The notes below the pieces were generated by a model. It saw nothing but the letters and a program-made list of their open reading frames with translations, made no database searches and had not been told where the DNA came from. A stretch of 64,000 bases of DNA, taken from the NCBI RefSeq assembly GCF_028502605.1, contig NC_079232.1:3844001-3908000 (forward strand). The letters are read 5' to 3'. The stretch's first letter is position 1, and the number at the start of each line of letters is the position of its first letter. The DNA is from Trichoderma breve (Eukaryota > Ascomycota > Sordariomycetes > Hypocreales > Hypocreaceae). Positions 33,338 through 45,382 of the stretch are shown here, in pieces. Position numbers and translations under genes: made by a program.

Positions 33338-33999
33338 TTACAATTCCTCAGTGTTCTCGAAAGAGCCCAGGCTTGGTCGAGGGAAGTTAACGGTCGCCTT
33401 CAAGCAGGTGATCTTCTCGTCATCGGCGGAGTAGACGTCGGCAAGAACGCTGTAGGTTCCCTATTGACATGTGTAAGCATGAAAGATGATCGCCGATGGA
33501 TTGAAAAGGAGGCTTACCGGAGGAATGGCAGAGGGGAGATCGACGCTCTTGGTGATGGTCATCTGTCCGTTCTCAAGGGGGCAGGCAAGGTCGACATTGT
33601 CAAGCTGCTCGCACAGGTCTGCAGTCGTGGAGAGAAGCTGAATGAGGCCGTACTTGACAGTGACCTTGACGTATGCACCCGTTGTGATGGTCTTCTTGAC
33701 GACACCAGAGGCCGTGATGAGGAGTGCCTTGCCACTATGGGGAATCATTAGCCCAAGTCAAGAGGGAAGAATTTTGTCGGGGAAGATTCTTACGGCTTGG
33801 GGGGGTTAGGAGCCAAGTCGACCTTCTTGATCTCAATGAGGTCGTCGTCACGGTCGGCGCTGCAGTACTCGATGGGGTTTTCTCCAGGGACCTTGAGAGA
33901 AGCGTCCAGTGCGGAGGCCGAATCGCCCCAGATGGCGAGGGCCGTGGCCGGAGCGGCGAGGCAGGCAGCCAGATAGGCGACGGTGGTAGAGAAACGCAT
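33338..33999 (-). CDS. npc2: NPC2-like phosphatidylglycerol/phosphatidylinositol transfer protein
   Basis: Exons 33999-33794, 33734-33518 and 33460-33338 give 181 residues. The first 20 residues are a signal peptide (MRFSTTVAYLAACLAAPATA). The ML-domain body has PGENPIEYC, LCEQLDNVDLACPL and DEKITCLKATV, with the paired cysteines of the family. Fungal Npc2 is a soluble vacuolar-lumen protein that binds sterols or phospholipids and hands them to Ncr1. It is convergent with vma7, 386 bp between stop codons. Confidence 0.93.
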
Positions 34000-34390
34000 C
34001 GTTATCGATATTTGATGAGTCTGTAGTAGGATATGATGGATAGAGAAGAGGATGAAGAGCGACGAAGAAGAGATGCCGACTCGAAAATGGAGGCGAAAGG
34101 CAACAACTGGATGAGATAATAGATGATAAAGGTAGAGGTGAGGCTGGCGCTGCTTGCCGTCGTACTGGTTGAGCGACTGCACTCGTTATGGGGCATGTAC
34201 AGTGACGCCGACGGCAAACCACTAACGTCACGGGACGCTCTGCTGCCGTGCTGCGTCTCAGCGGTGGTTGGCTGCGTCATGAGACCCGTCCGGGGCTGCA
34301 ATTGGCCAGGACGCAGAGAAAGGCTCCGCTTCCATGGCAGAACAGATAACGCTGGGGTAGCGCTGATACTCCTTGCATTCGCTCCGCCCG

Positions 34391-34400
34391 GTACAGGTAC
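34391..34400. repeat. Recurrent intergenic 10-mer GTACAGGTAC
   Basis: Exact copy in the region between npc2 and set3. Confidence 0.6.
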
Positions 34401-36232
34401 ATTGTCCTGCGCTGGTAGAATACGGCGTATCCGTGTGCTGCACAATGAGCGCAAGTACAATGGGGAGACACTTTAGCAGCAGTAGCGCCCTTGGCTTATG
34501 TGGTACCATCAATCTTGGTAACAAAGAGCATCGGAAGGCGACTGACTGTACTGTACCGTAGCAAGTCCGTCTCTCCATTCACAGACTACTGTGCCTTTAC
34601 ATCTACGAACCGGCCAAACGGTGCTGGACTTGTCCTCCTTCGAATCGCCATCTCTTTTTTAACAGATGAGCAGGTGCGGCTTTGCTCCCTCGCTTTTTGC
34701 TTCACCGTCTCTTTTCCTGCACTGGTATTTCGCCCCCTTCACCTGCGGCACGGCGTTTGCATGAGGCGTTTGGCAAGCGAAGGGAGCCTGAGTTGATTCG
34801 CTCTAGTCGTTTCTGCCTCAGGCATCACAACTCCCGGCAACATTGTGGAGCGGTGGCGCACGGACCAGCCCATCTTCTATAAAACAATCTCGCCGCAGCT
34901 CGCATTTCAGTTCTCTTTTCTTCTTTTCTTCTTCATACTTACCTTGCTTCGTGTTCCTGGAGATCAAGAATTCCAGAGCACAGTTGGGAAGGCCTGCATT
35001 GCACAGCGCGGAGTCGTTCCTTGCTCAATTGTCCTTCGGGGCCATTGGAGGCGGAATTTTTGATTTTACACATTTTGTGCTTTCATTGTGAGCGCAGGCT
35101 TGGACTGTGGCACGAAGAAGGCTGGTGGATCGAGGGCGGCGCAGGATAAAAGGGCGTAATGTGGGAGAGAAATGGGGACACGATGTCTTTGTTGTGTGTG
35201 GGCTAGGATTTTGTACTGTTCAGTAGGATTGGGGGTCAGGGTTCAGCAGTCGAGAGGGAGCACAAGGATTAGAACAGTTGGTATCAATGATGATCCTTTC
35301 ACAACAACACGACGTAATCTTGAAAGGTCTCCAATGGGGCAACGCTTCGTGCTACTCTGTATTTCGGCTGTAGGCGGTGCAACGTAGGCTTACGACGCTG
35401 ACCAAGTAACATTGGGACCAAATTGCAGTGCAACGGAGTCCCTGTGGTGGTGCTACATTAGATTAGGAAACAAGTGTTGCAAGCTCAACGCCCGGCGACA
35501 TGTGGAAATTCAACACAGAAAAAGAAAGAATCGAGTCAATCAAAACAAAAACAAAAACAAAACACGACCAGTCGTATGCACACTAGCTGCTGAAACCTAC
35601 AGCAGTAGCTAGCCAGCCAAGGTTTTATCGTCCTCTTGCGCCGACAGCCTCATTGGCCAGCTCACAAGCCCCCCCAGTTCGCACTCCAAGGATGAAGCGA
35701 CGCGATTCGCGCGCCGCGCAGAGCACAGGTCCGTTATTGTGCTCTGCTTATTGTGACTGGCCAATCAGGAGGCTGTGACGGCAGGGCTATTTGCTGGGAT
35801 GACGAGCGCAAGGCTTGACTAGAGGCTGGAGACTGGCGAATGAGGCGGCGGTGCTGTTTCGGTGGTGCAGGCATATTCCCCGCTTGGTTTTTTCTGACTG
35901 TGCCAAAGTTGGTGCAGCGACTCTTTTGATGCTGGTACGAGTACGAGCGGGTGGTGTGAGTTGGCTTTCGGGGTGTGTGTCCGTAGCCTTTACTCCGACC
36001 GTCAATACGATACATTGCATTGCTTGGTACCTAGACAAGGGAGAGGTTATCGTACGCCCTGTTGGAGCCGTATTGAGTGAAAAACATGGAGACAAAAGAC
36101 TTGAATCATTGACGCTTATCCCGTCGCGCAGTGAGAGCTCATGTACTGTCGATTCGAATTCTCGCACCCGGAGGAGACGCATGCAGGTCTGCACGGAGCT
36201 GGCTGTGTCTCCGTACTCCTTTGAAACCGCCG

Positions 36233-36242
36233 GTACAGGTAC
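36233..36242. repeat. Recurrent intergenic 10-mer GTACAGGTAC
   Basis: Exact copy, 1.8 kb from the previous one in the same gene-free region. Confidence 0.6.
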
Positions 36243-39086
36243 ATGCACTCGAACTTTGCAGATACCGGACTCGCACGCTGCAATGCACCAGCAGCGCAAA
36301 TGGACCTAATTAATTACAATTGAAGTTACTGCGTCGGATGAGAAAGATGCAGCCAAATAGAGCAGCTGCCGGCATGGCCATCATTCTTTCTGTCACGTCC
36401 ATCCACTCAAATCTTATCCTGTCCCGACGTGCTAATTAATTTCAATTTCCCGCCTCATATTGATTGGGTCGTACTCCGTACGTGGTAGGCTCAAAGTGGT
36501 AAAATTCGCACCGGCCTTGCTCACTGCAACCACACCATCCACACAGTACAGGACGGAAGCAGTCGACAGTGGCCAACCCTGGATCACCAGTGACGCCACT
36601 GAGGGCTTGCTCTGCTTCTATTCTTGTAGGGCATAGGGGCATGTGCCTGAACAACACAGCGGCTGGGCGCTAAACCCTGAGGCTTTGGCTCCCAGTTTCG
36701 CATCAAAGAGCCTTTGAAACCATCAAATGGAGTTTTTTTTCCTAGAATCTCATCTCCAAGGTCAACATCGCTCACTTGTTACTGAGTTTGTCGAGAAAGA
36801 AGGAAACCCTCAAAGCTGACCAACTGCAAGAAATCATCACAACTTCTCTACGTTTGCATATTATCTTCGTCCCCGCGACTCACTCCATCATATTCGTTCT
36901 TATTGCTCTTCCTCTTACGAGTACTATTTCGGCTCTCTCCATTACCTATGCGACTAGCTGCTGCCTCAGCCCATAGCACCTCAGGCAACATGGCCATCAT
37001 GAGCAAGATGGGCAGGCTTCTCTCGCCAAGCTGCGGCTGAATCCTGCTATAAACCGTCCACAGAACCTCTCCAGTCAGGGCATCGTCATCTCCTTCCGAC
37101 ATGACATGACATCAAATGATATCCATGATATGCCAGATCGACGGAGCACCACAAATGGCGGGTAAGTTGCTTCTCTTCGCTCCTCTTCTCCCCCCTTCTG
37201 TTTCTCTGCGCTGCTCTTCTCTTCTCTCGATGCTGTGTGGACGCAAGATTATTCATGCGCCATGGATCATTACCCATCAAATCGTCCGGCCCCCCTTGGC
37301 CATCTCACATGCCGACTGACTCCCTATTACAAGCTCAAGCTCTCATACTGCATTACACTGCCCGCCCATCCAGAGGCTCTCGCATATCATTACCCACTCG
37401 CAGCTTTACCCACCCAAAACCTTACAGACCGCACTCGCATCTACACACGCATACAAGCCTGCGCACACTCTTTTCCTCCCGTCCTCTCTCTTCGGTGCGG
37501 CCCCTTCCCCTCTCTCTCGCATCCGTCTTCCGCTGCCCGTTCTCGACCTTTTTCTCTCCCCTCGTCAGCGTTTCTCCTGCTTGACTGCATCACCTCCTCC
37601 CGCACCATACCTCGGCCTTTGTACCTTTGTACCCTGCCCAGCCCAGCCCCGAGCCCGATGGCTGGCAATGGATCTTGCAGTGGTGCAATGCCGCCGCCAG
37701 ACCGTCGCCGCCTCAGGCAGCAACCAGCGCTGCGAGCGGTCGTACTACTGCCCTCCAGGCACTAGCACCGAATACCTGCCGACCTGCCACCACTACATGC
37801 GCACCCCCCGTCTCGCCCTCTTTTTTGGCTCGCACGCTCACCACTGTGCCAGCCGCGAGGTACTCGGCGCTCCGTGCAAGTACTCGGTACTCGTACGCCC
37901 ACGGCCCCAGTGCATGGATGGGCCTTGGACGCACACTAAGACGTCGCTATCCCACCGCCCATTCGCCGTTGGGCTTAGCGCCTGTTGCCTCTGTCGCCTG
38001 GCGCTGAGATGAGTGCCGCCCTCTCTGCAAGTTTCTTTTCGCAGTTCAGTTCTGCACTGGTTCTGCAGGATGGATGAGCACCAGCACCAGCCCAGCACCA
38101 GCGCTCCGTGCTAGTGCTACGAGTACTGTACATACGTACGATACGGGCACTGCTACAGCGCACTGCTGCTCCCGTAGTGCCGTGTGCTCGTACCCCCTCA
38201 GTCTCTCGCTCGCTCGCTGCCCTTCTGGACTCTCCTCTCTGGGCCCCGGAATCCTCGACACCGGATTGGACTGTGCCGCTACGGGCTGGGCTGGGCTTGG
38301 ACTTGCACTGGCGACGCTGCATGATTGGACACCCTGGCCGGTACGTACCTCGAGGGTGCCGCCGCACTCGTTCTCGCGCTGCAGCAAAGACACCCTCTCA
38401 GTTTCGTCGCTCCTCCCCATCCTCCTTCTCCTCCTCCATCCCCGTTGCCGGCCGTTGACGAATCTTTTGCCTCAGGAGCCCGATCAATCCAGACGCCCGC
38501 CGACTTCAGCTGCTGCCGCCTGGCCTTGTCATCTTGCCTTGTCCTCCTTTTATTTCCCACGGCCGCTTTTTTTGCCCCCTTCATCCCACTCTCTCGCTGA
38601 GCCAGCCTGCTCTCACCTTTTCCTCGACCAACAATCCAGTCGCCTCCCGCCCGATCGTGTTCGAATTTTTACGACCCAGGCGAGAAACATTCGACGCCCT
38701 TCAGTGTCCAGCCATCGCCCTCGACGCGTATGAAAACCCCCATAGCTGTGCTCGTGATTCTCGCCTCCTCTTCAACCCGTCGCCCATTTTTTTCTTCGCT
38801 CCTACTGACGGCTGTTGACGATTAGGCCTCTGCCCTTGAGTCAATCCCCAAATCACGACGCTTCAAGTGCCCAGACGCCGCCTGCCGCCTGTCCAAGACT
38901 CGACTGCGCCATCGTTTCCGCTCCGGCGTATGACGCGGCTGGTCGCGATCCTCGACCGCTCGACGCTCCAGTTCATTCATCCGGCGCGCGTCTTGATCGG
39001 CGCCGTCATGCTCTCAAGACCGCGACAATAATCAATCCACGCATCCCTTGCGACATCGACTACCCAGCGTGGTCCTCCTTTGGACT

Positions 39087-41861
39087 ATGACAGACAAGCC
39101 AGCTCCGCTGTCGACGCAAGCAGCAGTTTCCACCCAGGCCAACCACATCGCGCTCGTAGGCCCGACCGGCCCCGACGATGTCGCCCACAAGATTGAGGCG
39201 CCAGAGGAAGAGCCCTACACAATCAAGTGTATCTGCAATTTCTCTGACGACGACGGAAACACAATATACTGCGAGACGTGCGACACATGGCAGCACATTG
39301 ATTGCTTCTATCCCGAGAATCGGGAGGAGGCCATCCGAGAGGACTTTGCTCACTCGTGTGCCGACTGCAAGCCCCGACCGCTGAATCGACAAAAGGCGAT
39401 CGAGCGCACTCTACGGCTCAGGAATACCATCCTAGAGCCAGAGAGCATCGACAAAAAATCCACCAAGCGACCCCCTTCCAAGAGCCACAAGAAGAAAACC
39501 AAGCCTAGCGAAGTTCTTCTCAACGGTATCCACGCGGCTTCAGAGGGCGGCAAGCACGGCCACAACGGTGACCATCACCCTCCTCCAGCCAAGAAATCAA
39601 AAACCTCCCACCGACCCTCCCTGTCCGTGAGCTCCCAGCCTTCCAAGCGAAGCCCTTCGTATGGGAACAACCGGGCGAATCCTACGCACCCTCCGAGTCC
39701 CGCCACGACTCCTCCCGACCTCCCCGACGATTTTCAAATCCACCACTACTCTGAGAGCTTCTGCTCCCTATACAACGACGTGCCCGACGCTCGCTCCAAT
39801 GCATTTGCCAACCTCGCCATCCCCACCGCTCTGGTACGATGGCTAGAGTCGCCTTCTGCTCTGGAAAAGGAGGTCGGCCGGAGACACTCAGAGGTCTTCC
39901 AGGACGCACTGCCTGCTCTTGAGAGAAAGCGACCGAAGCTTGAGATCAAGGACGCCACACAGGCGCTGGAGAATGGCACTACCCTGCTCTGGCGCTCTCT
40001 CAAGTCGACGTCTTCCATCGAAAAGGACGTGCCTCTCATCGAGTTGAATGGCGAGATTGGCTTCCAGAAGGATTACTGTGCAGACAGTGATAACCTCTGG
40101 GCTGATCTCTCATCGCCCCTCCCTTTTGTCTTTTTCCATCCTATTCTCCCACTTTACATCGACACCCGTAAAGAAGGCTCCTTGGCCCGCTATGTTCGGA
40201 GAAGTTGCAAGCCCAACGCTCAACTGGACACCTTCCTCATCAACAAGTCGGACTACCACTTCTGGCTCGTCAGCGACCGATACATCCCACCCAGCGAGCA
40301 GATTACTCTACCGTGGGACTTTCGTCTAGAAAAGAGCGTCTCTCAGCGCTGGCTACATCTGCTGGGCCTCAGCGATGATGATGGCGCAGCGCAAGATGAG
40401 TTTGAACTCGACGAGTCAGAGTATACAGCCATCTCCAACTGGATCGACCGGATATTGTCAGAATATGGGGGTTGCGCGTGTGATCAGGATAATAACTGCG
40501 CCTTCGCACGATTCCATCGACACTATCTATACGGCAAGAGCCAGTCCCGCGGCAACAAGAAGAGATCACGCAAGACAAAGGCCCACACCATCTCACCAAG
40601 CAGCACCGGTCATGCCACAAATAGTCGTGCTGCCAGTGAAGGCCATGTCGATGAGCACGCTGAGCGTGAGGGCCGAGATGGGTCGGTCCCGGCACGGAGC
40701 AAGCCCTCTAGCAGGGATCGAACTCCGCTGCGCCAGGGCTCTTTTGATCAATTAGGGATATTGACCGAACCTACAGATCGTGACAAGCGCAAGGTGGCCA
40801 TGGTGGAAGACTCCTTCCGCCGTATGGAACAAGAGCAGCAGCAACCACCGAGGAAGAAGAAGAGGGTATCAGACACTACAACAGCCTCGACGTCTTCCAA
40901 ATCAAAATCCAGAACCGGCTCAACCCCTCACATTGGCAGCTATGCTGATGCAAGCACCACCTCCCGAAGCAAATCCGGTTCGCCTGCTAGCTCAAGATCA
41001 CCAAATCTTGGAACCTCTTCTAAATCTACTGCAGTCCGCCAGGGCTCAGCAGACATACGAGCCAGGCAATCATCCGCATCGCCACGACCCGTCTACTGCG
41101 ACATGGGCATTCAGACGGATCCCGTAGACGACGAGTGGTTTAGTCAGCCGCAAGAACTCCCCTGTCGCAAGAAGCGAATCATTTCACTTTCTCAGCGACT
41201 CCTCAACAACAGGTACAGAGCGCGCGCTGAAGAGGACCGCAAGCGAACATCATCCATCTCAGACTCGCGGCCATCAACGGCTGACGCCATGGACGTTGAT
41301 GCCGGAGAGACTGAGCAGAAATTGGACCCACCAAAAGCCGAAGAGGAAACTCAGCCGCCTCCGTCTCCTCCCCCAACTCAAGATGTAGAAGACGCGGAAG
41401 TGCACGATGCGCCCCCTCTACCTGCCCCTGAAGAAGCACCAGCAGCTCCTCCGGGTGAAGCGGAGTCTACCCCAGAGAAGCCAAAGGCACCTGAGCTTAA
41501 AGTTCAAATGCCCACCTTGCCCGCACTCGATGCCACTGCTTCAACTACGACCACGCCACTATCGGCAAGCAGCTCTGCTGTGCAATCAGTAATCATCTCT
41601 AGCATCAACGCAACCGTCAACGGAGCCATTGCAACTTCAAGTCCAATCAAGAAGAAGCTGAGCCTTAGCGATTACACCAAGAGCAGGATGAACAAGGCCG
41701 CAGTGAAGCCCTCATTGAGCCTCATTTCTACAAAGCCTAGCCCTTCAGAGGCAGATGAGATCAAGCTGGAGAATGTAGAGTCTGCAACTATGGAGAAAGT
41801 CGAAGGCGCAGTGGTTACACCTACAGCGACAGCCGCCGCCACTACAAACGGTCACCCATGA
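39087..41861 (+). CDS. set3: PHD-finger and SET-domain protein, Set3-like
   Basis: Single exon, 924 residues from the first in-frame ATG. A PHD finger occupies about 48-95 (CICNFSDDDGNTIYC ... CDTWQHIDCF ... CADC). A SET domain lies at about 320-415 (SLARYVRRSCKPNAQL ... WLVSDRYIPPSEQITLPWDF). The rest is basic, Ser/Pro-rich and disordered. Set3 is the scaffold of the Set3C/Hda-type histone deacetylase complex. Its PHD finger reads H3K4 methylation and its SET domain is generally thought inactive. In filamentous fungi the complex affects development and secondary metabolism; that is family knowledge, not seen here. Confidence 0.92.
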   Translation: MTDKPAPLSTQAAVSTQANHIALVGPTGPDDVAHKIEAPEEEPYTIKCICNFSDDDGNTIYCETCDTWQHIDCFYPENREEAIREDFAHSCADCKPRPLNRQKAIERTLRLRNTILEPESIDKKSTKRPPSKSHKKKTKPSEVLLNGIHAASEGGKHGHNGDHHPPPAKKSKTSHRPSLSVSSQPSKRSPSYGNNRANPTHPPSPATTPPDLPDDFQIHHYSESFCSLYNDVPDARSNAFANLAIPTALVRWLESPSALEKEVGRRHSEVFQDALPALERKRPKLEIKDATQALENGTTLLWRSLKSTSSIEKDVPLIELNGEIGFQKDYCADSDNLWADLSSPLPFVFFHPILPLYIDTRKEGSLARYVRRSCKPNAQLDTFLINKSDYHFWLVSDRYIPPSEQITLPWDFRLEKSVSQRWLHLLGLSDDDGAAQDEFELDESEYTAISNWIDRILSEYGGCACDQDNNCAFARFHRHYLYGKSQSRGNKKRSRKTKAHTISPSSTGHATNSRAASEGHVDEHAEREGRDGSVPARSKPSSRDRTPLRQGSFDQLGILTEPTDRDKRKVAMVEDSFRRMEQEQQQPPRKKKRVSDTTTASTSSKSKSRTGSTPHIGSYADASTTSRSKSGSPASSRSPNLGTSSKSTAVRQGSADIRARQSSASPRPVYCDMGIQTDPVDDEWFSQPQELPCRKKRIISLSQRLLNNRYRARAEEDRKRTSSISDSRPSTADAMDVDAGETEQKLDPPKAEEETQPPPSPPPTQDVEDAEVHDAPPLPAPEEAPAAPPGEAESTPEKPKAPELKVQMPTLPALDATASTTTTPLSASSSAVQSVIISSINATVNGAIATSSPIKKKLSLSDYTKSRMNKAAVKPSLSLISTKPSPSEADEIKLENVESATMEKVEGAVVTPTATAAATTNGHP

Positions 41862-42916
41862 AATGTGTAGGATAGGATGATGTTTGTGTTCATTTCGTGT
41901 TTTTCATGGCGGGAATTCGCGATTAGTCATGTACCGCATTCGATGGATGAAGGGAAATCAATTGGACGAGTCTCAAAAATGGAGGTTGGAGTTGTTTCAA
42001 ATTTTTATACAAGGCCAATGGACGACTCGGATATGTTGCCCATCATTATTTTTACTTTTTACTTTACACTTCTTTTCTATTTACTGGGCGTTTAGGGGAA
42101 AGGGAAGACGACGATTTTGGGAAATGAAAGATTTGGCGCCAATGGAGATGTCGAGCCGCAAGGTCGACGCAGGGAGTTCTAACTTGCAAGACCAACGCTA
42201 CCTGCTATATTGAATCCTTGACCTGGTCCAAAGTTTTTGGTGCTAGGCAACGGCGTCTCAAGGCAACCCAACGCTCCGGATATACAAAAAAGGAGTCTGC
42301 TGGACACTAGGGCCGGGGAATTTTATTTATTTCTTTTTCTTTTTCTTTTCTCAAGAGGAGGGGCGTAACTTTAGGACATGGTTGCTTTTTCCAACACTTA
42401 AAAACTAGGGTTTTCTGGGGGGGCGGGAGAGGGTCCTGTGTACTTTTATCATCTTGATCTTTATGAATTTTAACTGGACGGAGGTTGGGTTGAACGGACG
42501 GGATGGGGGGATACGGGTTGGTAGAGCGGGAATCCTTCATTTTTTCTTTCGATTCCCTGCTCGGCGGCCGGATGGGATGAGGACACTGGGTTTTATGTGT
42601 GGCCTCTGGGTTGAGACGACGACATGTGAAATAATGGATGGCAGACAAATCCGTTTGATCTTTTTTTTTTTTTTTTTGAACAGACGATTGTTCGAGTTTT
42701 GGGACCAAAGTTCTGTGATGAATCGGGTTCAAAGTATAAGGTAGCCAGATAGAACTATGAGCAAAGAAAATTGGACTCTCACTCAGTCTTTTTCATGACA
42801 TTCTACGGGTAGTGATGGATGTTTTTAAATCTTGTGTGGTATCCCATTGCTTGCTTGTCTAATTAGAATAGTATATACATGTGTAGAAATTGTGAGATTC
42901 TAGTAAGCTTGGTGGT
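41862..42916. other. Intergenic between convergent set3 and alg7
   Basis: Contains both 3' regions. A 17-base T run lies at 42661-42677. No gene is seen. Confidence 0.55.
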
Positions 42917-44483
42917 TTAGTGCTGTCCTGTGCTGCCCCAGTTGTCTTCCTTAAAGATGAGGAGCGCTAGCTTATGTCTGACGAAGAGGCCAAAGAGGCC
43001 CACGAATAGCTGTAGCAATGTCACTTCCCAGGCGAGGCGGTTTTCCTTTAGAGGACCTCGCCAGACGAGCCACAGGTTGAGGAGCGTTAGATTACTCGTT
43101 TCGACGAAGAGGCCAGCTTCGTCAGTCGTGACGCGGAGGAGACGCAGGCGGTGCAGCAGGTGCAGGGCCTTGCCGACGAGAGGGTGCGGCTGTCGATCGG
43201 GGGACCAGGGCGTAATAGAGGGCTCGAGGAGGCCGGAGCGGGCGTTGAACTTGGGCAGACGGTGGCGCGGGCAGGGGATGAGGCCGAAGATTTGTGGGCA
43301 CGAGTAGAGGAAGTTGAAGAGCTGGGGGACGAGGAGGAGGCCGAGCGTCTTGGAGAAGTGGCCGAGGATGCCGACGACGGCGAAGACCATGCCGGAGAAG
43401 TAGCAGTAGGTGTCTCCGACGAAGACTTTTGCGGGATACCAGTTGTGGGCGAGCAGGGCGACGGAGACGCCTATCCAAGGAAGCAAGAAGTATAACGAGA
43501 AGAGATGTGAGTCTGTCGCGGGATGAGGATACGGAGTGAAGAGGTAGAGACAATCGTTGAAGGCGATGAGCAGTGATACGACGATACACTGGGAGACTTC
43601 GATGCCGTTGATTCCTGCGAGCATGTTGATGCTCTGGGGGCAGAACATGGCGACGCAGGCCATGTAGACGTAGTAGAGGACGCCGAGGTCGAGGAGGTCG
43701 CCGAGAAAGGGTTGGAGAGGGACAGGGATGACGATGGAGGTTACGTCGAAGTCGACGAAGTAGACGACGAGGAGGGGGATGGAGGCGAGGCCTGGGATCC
43801 ACCACTTGTGGCGCCAGCGGATGTCGAAGAGGTCGTCGCCGATGCCGAGGAGGGCGATGGTTTGGAGGGAGATGATGGCGCCGAGGTAGGAGGCGAGCTG
43901 TGTATATGGTCAGTTACGCATATTCTATATCTAGGGTGAGAGAGAAGAAGGGGAAGAGATGAAGAAATGGGTTGGTATATCTCATATCTGTTCTCATTTG
44001 TGTGTATATATGGTAGAGGTTCAATGATATCTTTCTGACCTTGTTATGAGGGAATCTATGCAAGAACCGTCCCTCGTTCGCAGGATATATCTCCACCACA
44101 ACATCCCGATTCCCTCCTCCGCTCGTCGCCGCAACAATGTCCTTGTAAAAAGGAAACGGGATGAAAATAATCACCGTAATGAGATACACGGCAGCACATA
44201 CAGCGCCCATGCACTCTGGCAGCTCCGCGCTATTGACCTTGCTCAGGTCGCGGCCCCGGAAGCCGGCCTTGATGAAGGTCGGGCCGAGCCACCGGATCAT
44301 GGCATAGCATAGCGAGAACGCGACGAGGGAGAGTGAGAGAGAGGCGATGAGGGGTTCGCCGTCGCCGTGGAATGTGTTTGCGAGGATGGCGAGCGAGGCG
44401 CCGGAGAGGGAGACGAGGCTGAGGGTTTCGGTGCGGGAGAGGCTTGTTGCTGGGGAGGCGTGGGGGGAGCCGGAGGGAGCCAT
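42917..44483 (-). CDS. alg7: UDP-GlcNAc:dolichyl-phosphate GlcNAc-1-phosphotransferase
   Basis: Exons 44483-44040 and 43897-42917 (142-nt intron, GTCAGA donor, CACAG acceptor) give 474 residues. The enzyme transfers GlcNAc-1-phosphate to dolichyl phosphate in the ER membrane, the first step of N-glycan precursor assembly and the tunicamycin target. Signatures are GRDLSKVNSAELPECMGAV, LLGIGDDLFDIRWRHK (metal-binding Asp residues), NMLAGINGIEVSQ, and KVFVGDTYCYFSG. Around ten membrane segments are visible. The C-terminal RHRLPKFN ... LLEPS is also typical. Confidence 0.96.
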
Positions 44484-45382
44484 GGTTGGGGTTTTTTGAC
44501 GGTGTGTGAAGAGGGTTTCTTTATAAGGCGGTGAATTGGACCGGTTGCATTGTAATTTGGTGAGAGTTTGGTGTTGGGTGTTGGCGATTGGGTGTTGTAG
44601 AGGCGCAAGTTTGAGGATAAGTGAGTAGTAGCTCGAGGAGCTCAACAGCTCGTCGCAAAGATCTATAACAGCAGAAATTATAAAACAGAATAAAAAAAAT
44701 CAAACCATTGAAACGCGCAATAAAAACCAATTAAATTCCATCAAACGACAATGTCGCAACCGCAATGGCGATAAAAGGGGGCAGCCAGAAAACAACAATA
44801 AGAACCGTTTGATTTGCTGCCGTTTCTGCCACGTCGATCAACTTTTTGAAACCAGCATGTCGGAAAAGCGAAAAGTGGCGTTTCGTCATCAATTCCAAGG
44901 GGAGAGGGGGGTGTTGCACGTGCAAGTACTGTCAGATTGGGAGGCGTGTGCTGAGTAGGGTGGAGATGAGGGAAAGAGGATGCAGAAGGTGAATGGGGGG
45001 GTTGAGGGAACAGTTAGGGGTGTGGATAGAGGCATCTAATACAATATCATTAGACATGCATCGAACAAATAGAACAAGCTGAATCATCTTGCACGGGACA
45101 TTTGAAAATAAATGATATAGATTACTGCTAGATCAAAGCAATCATCACAAGATTGCATACAATAGCCGTAAACTCACCAAGTCTCGTCATATATCCTTCC
45201 AGAATACCATTACCCAGACGTTTCTCGTCTTTTACCTGCTACATTAATCCTCAAACTCAAGGGCTAGCTAAAGTGCAGTATATCGTTCATCAAATGGTAT
45301 CACAAACCCGTCTTCCCTATTCCACAGTCTCTTACTAAGTCCAAAAATTCCCTCTCTTGCTATGCTTATTCTCGCCATAACC
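44484..45382. other. Intergenic, alg7 promoter
   Basis: The stretch separates two genes on the same strand and holds no recognisable gene. Confidence 0.55.

Larger units (their letters stand above)
34000..39086. other. 5.1-kb gene-free region, probably including the set3 leader
   Basis: No gene is supported between the divergent npc2 and set3 starts. From about 37170 to 39086 the plus strand is strongly C/T-rich, with many short open frames and no introns that join them, which fits a long promoter plus 5' leader. A CAAAAA-type microsatellite lies at about 35540-35562. Two copies of the 10-mer GTACAGGTAC are present. Confidence 0.5.

Noticed and set aside
37235..38733. Several overlapping plus- and minus-strand frames of 100-200 codons
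   Set aside because: All are in pyrimidine-rich leader DNA, have no conserved motifs and cannot be joined by consensus introns.
40720..40745. tRNA-like GATCGAACTCC segment
   Set aside because: It lies within the set3 coding frame and has no cloverleaf around it.
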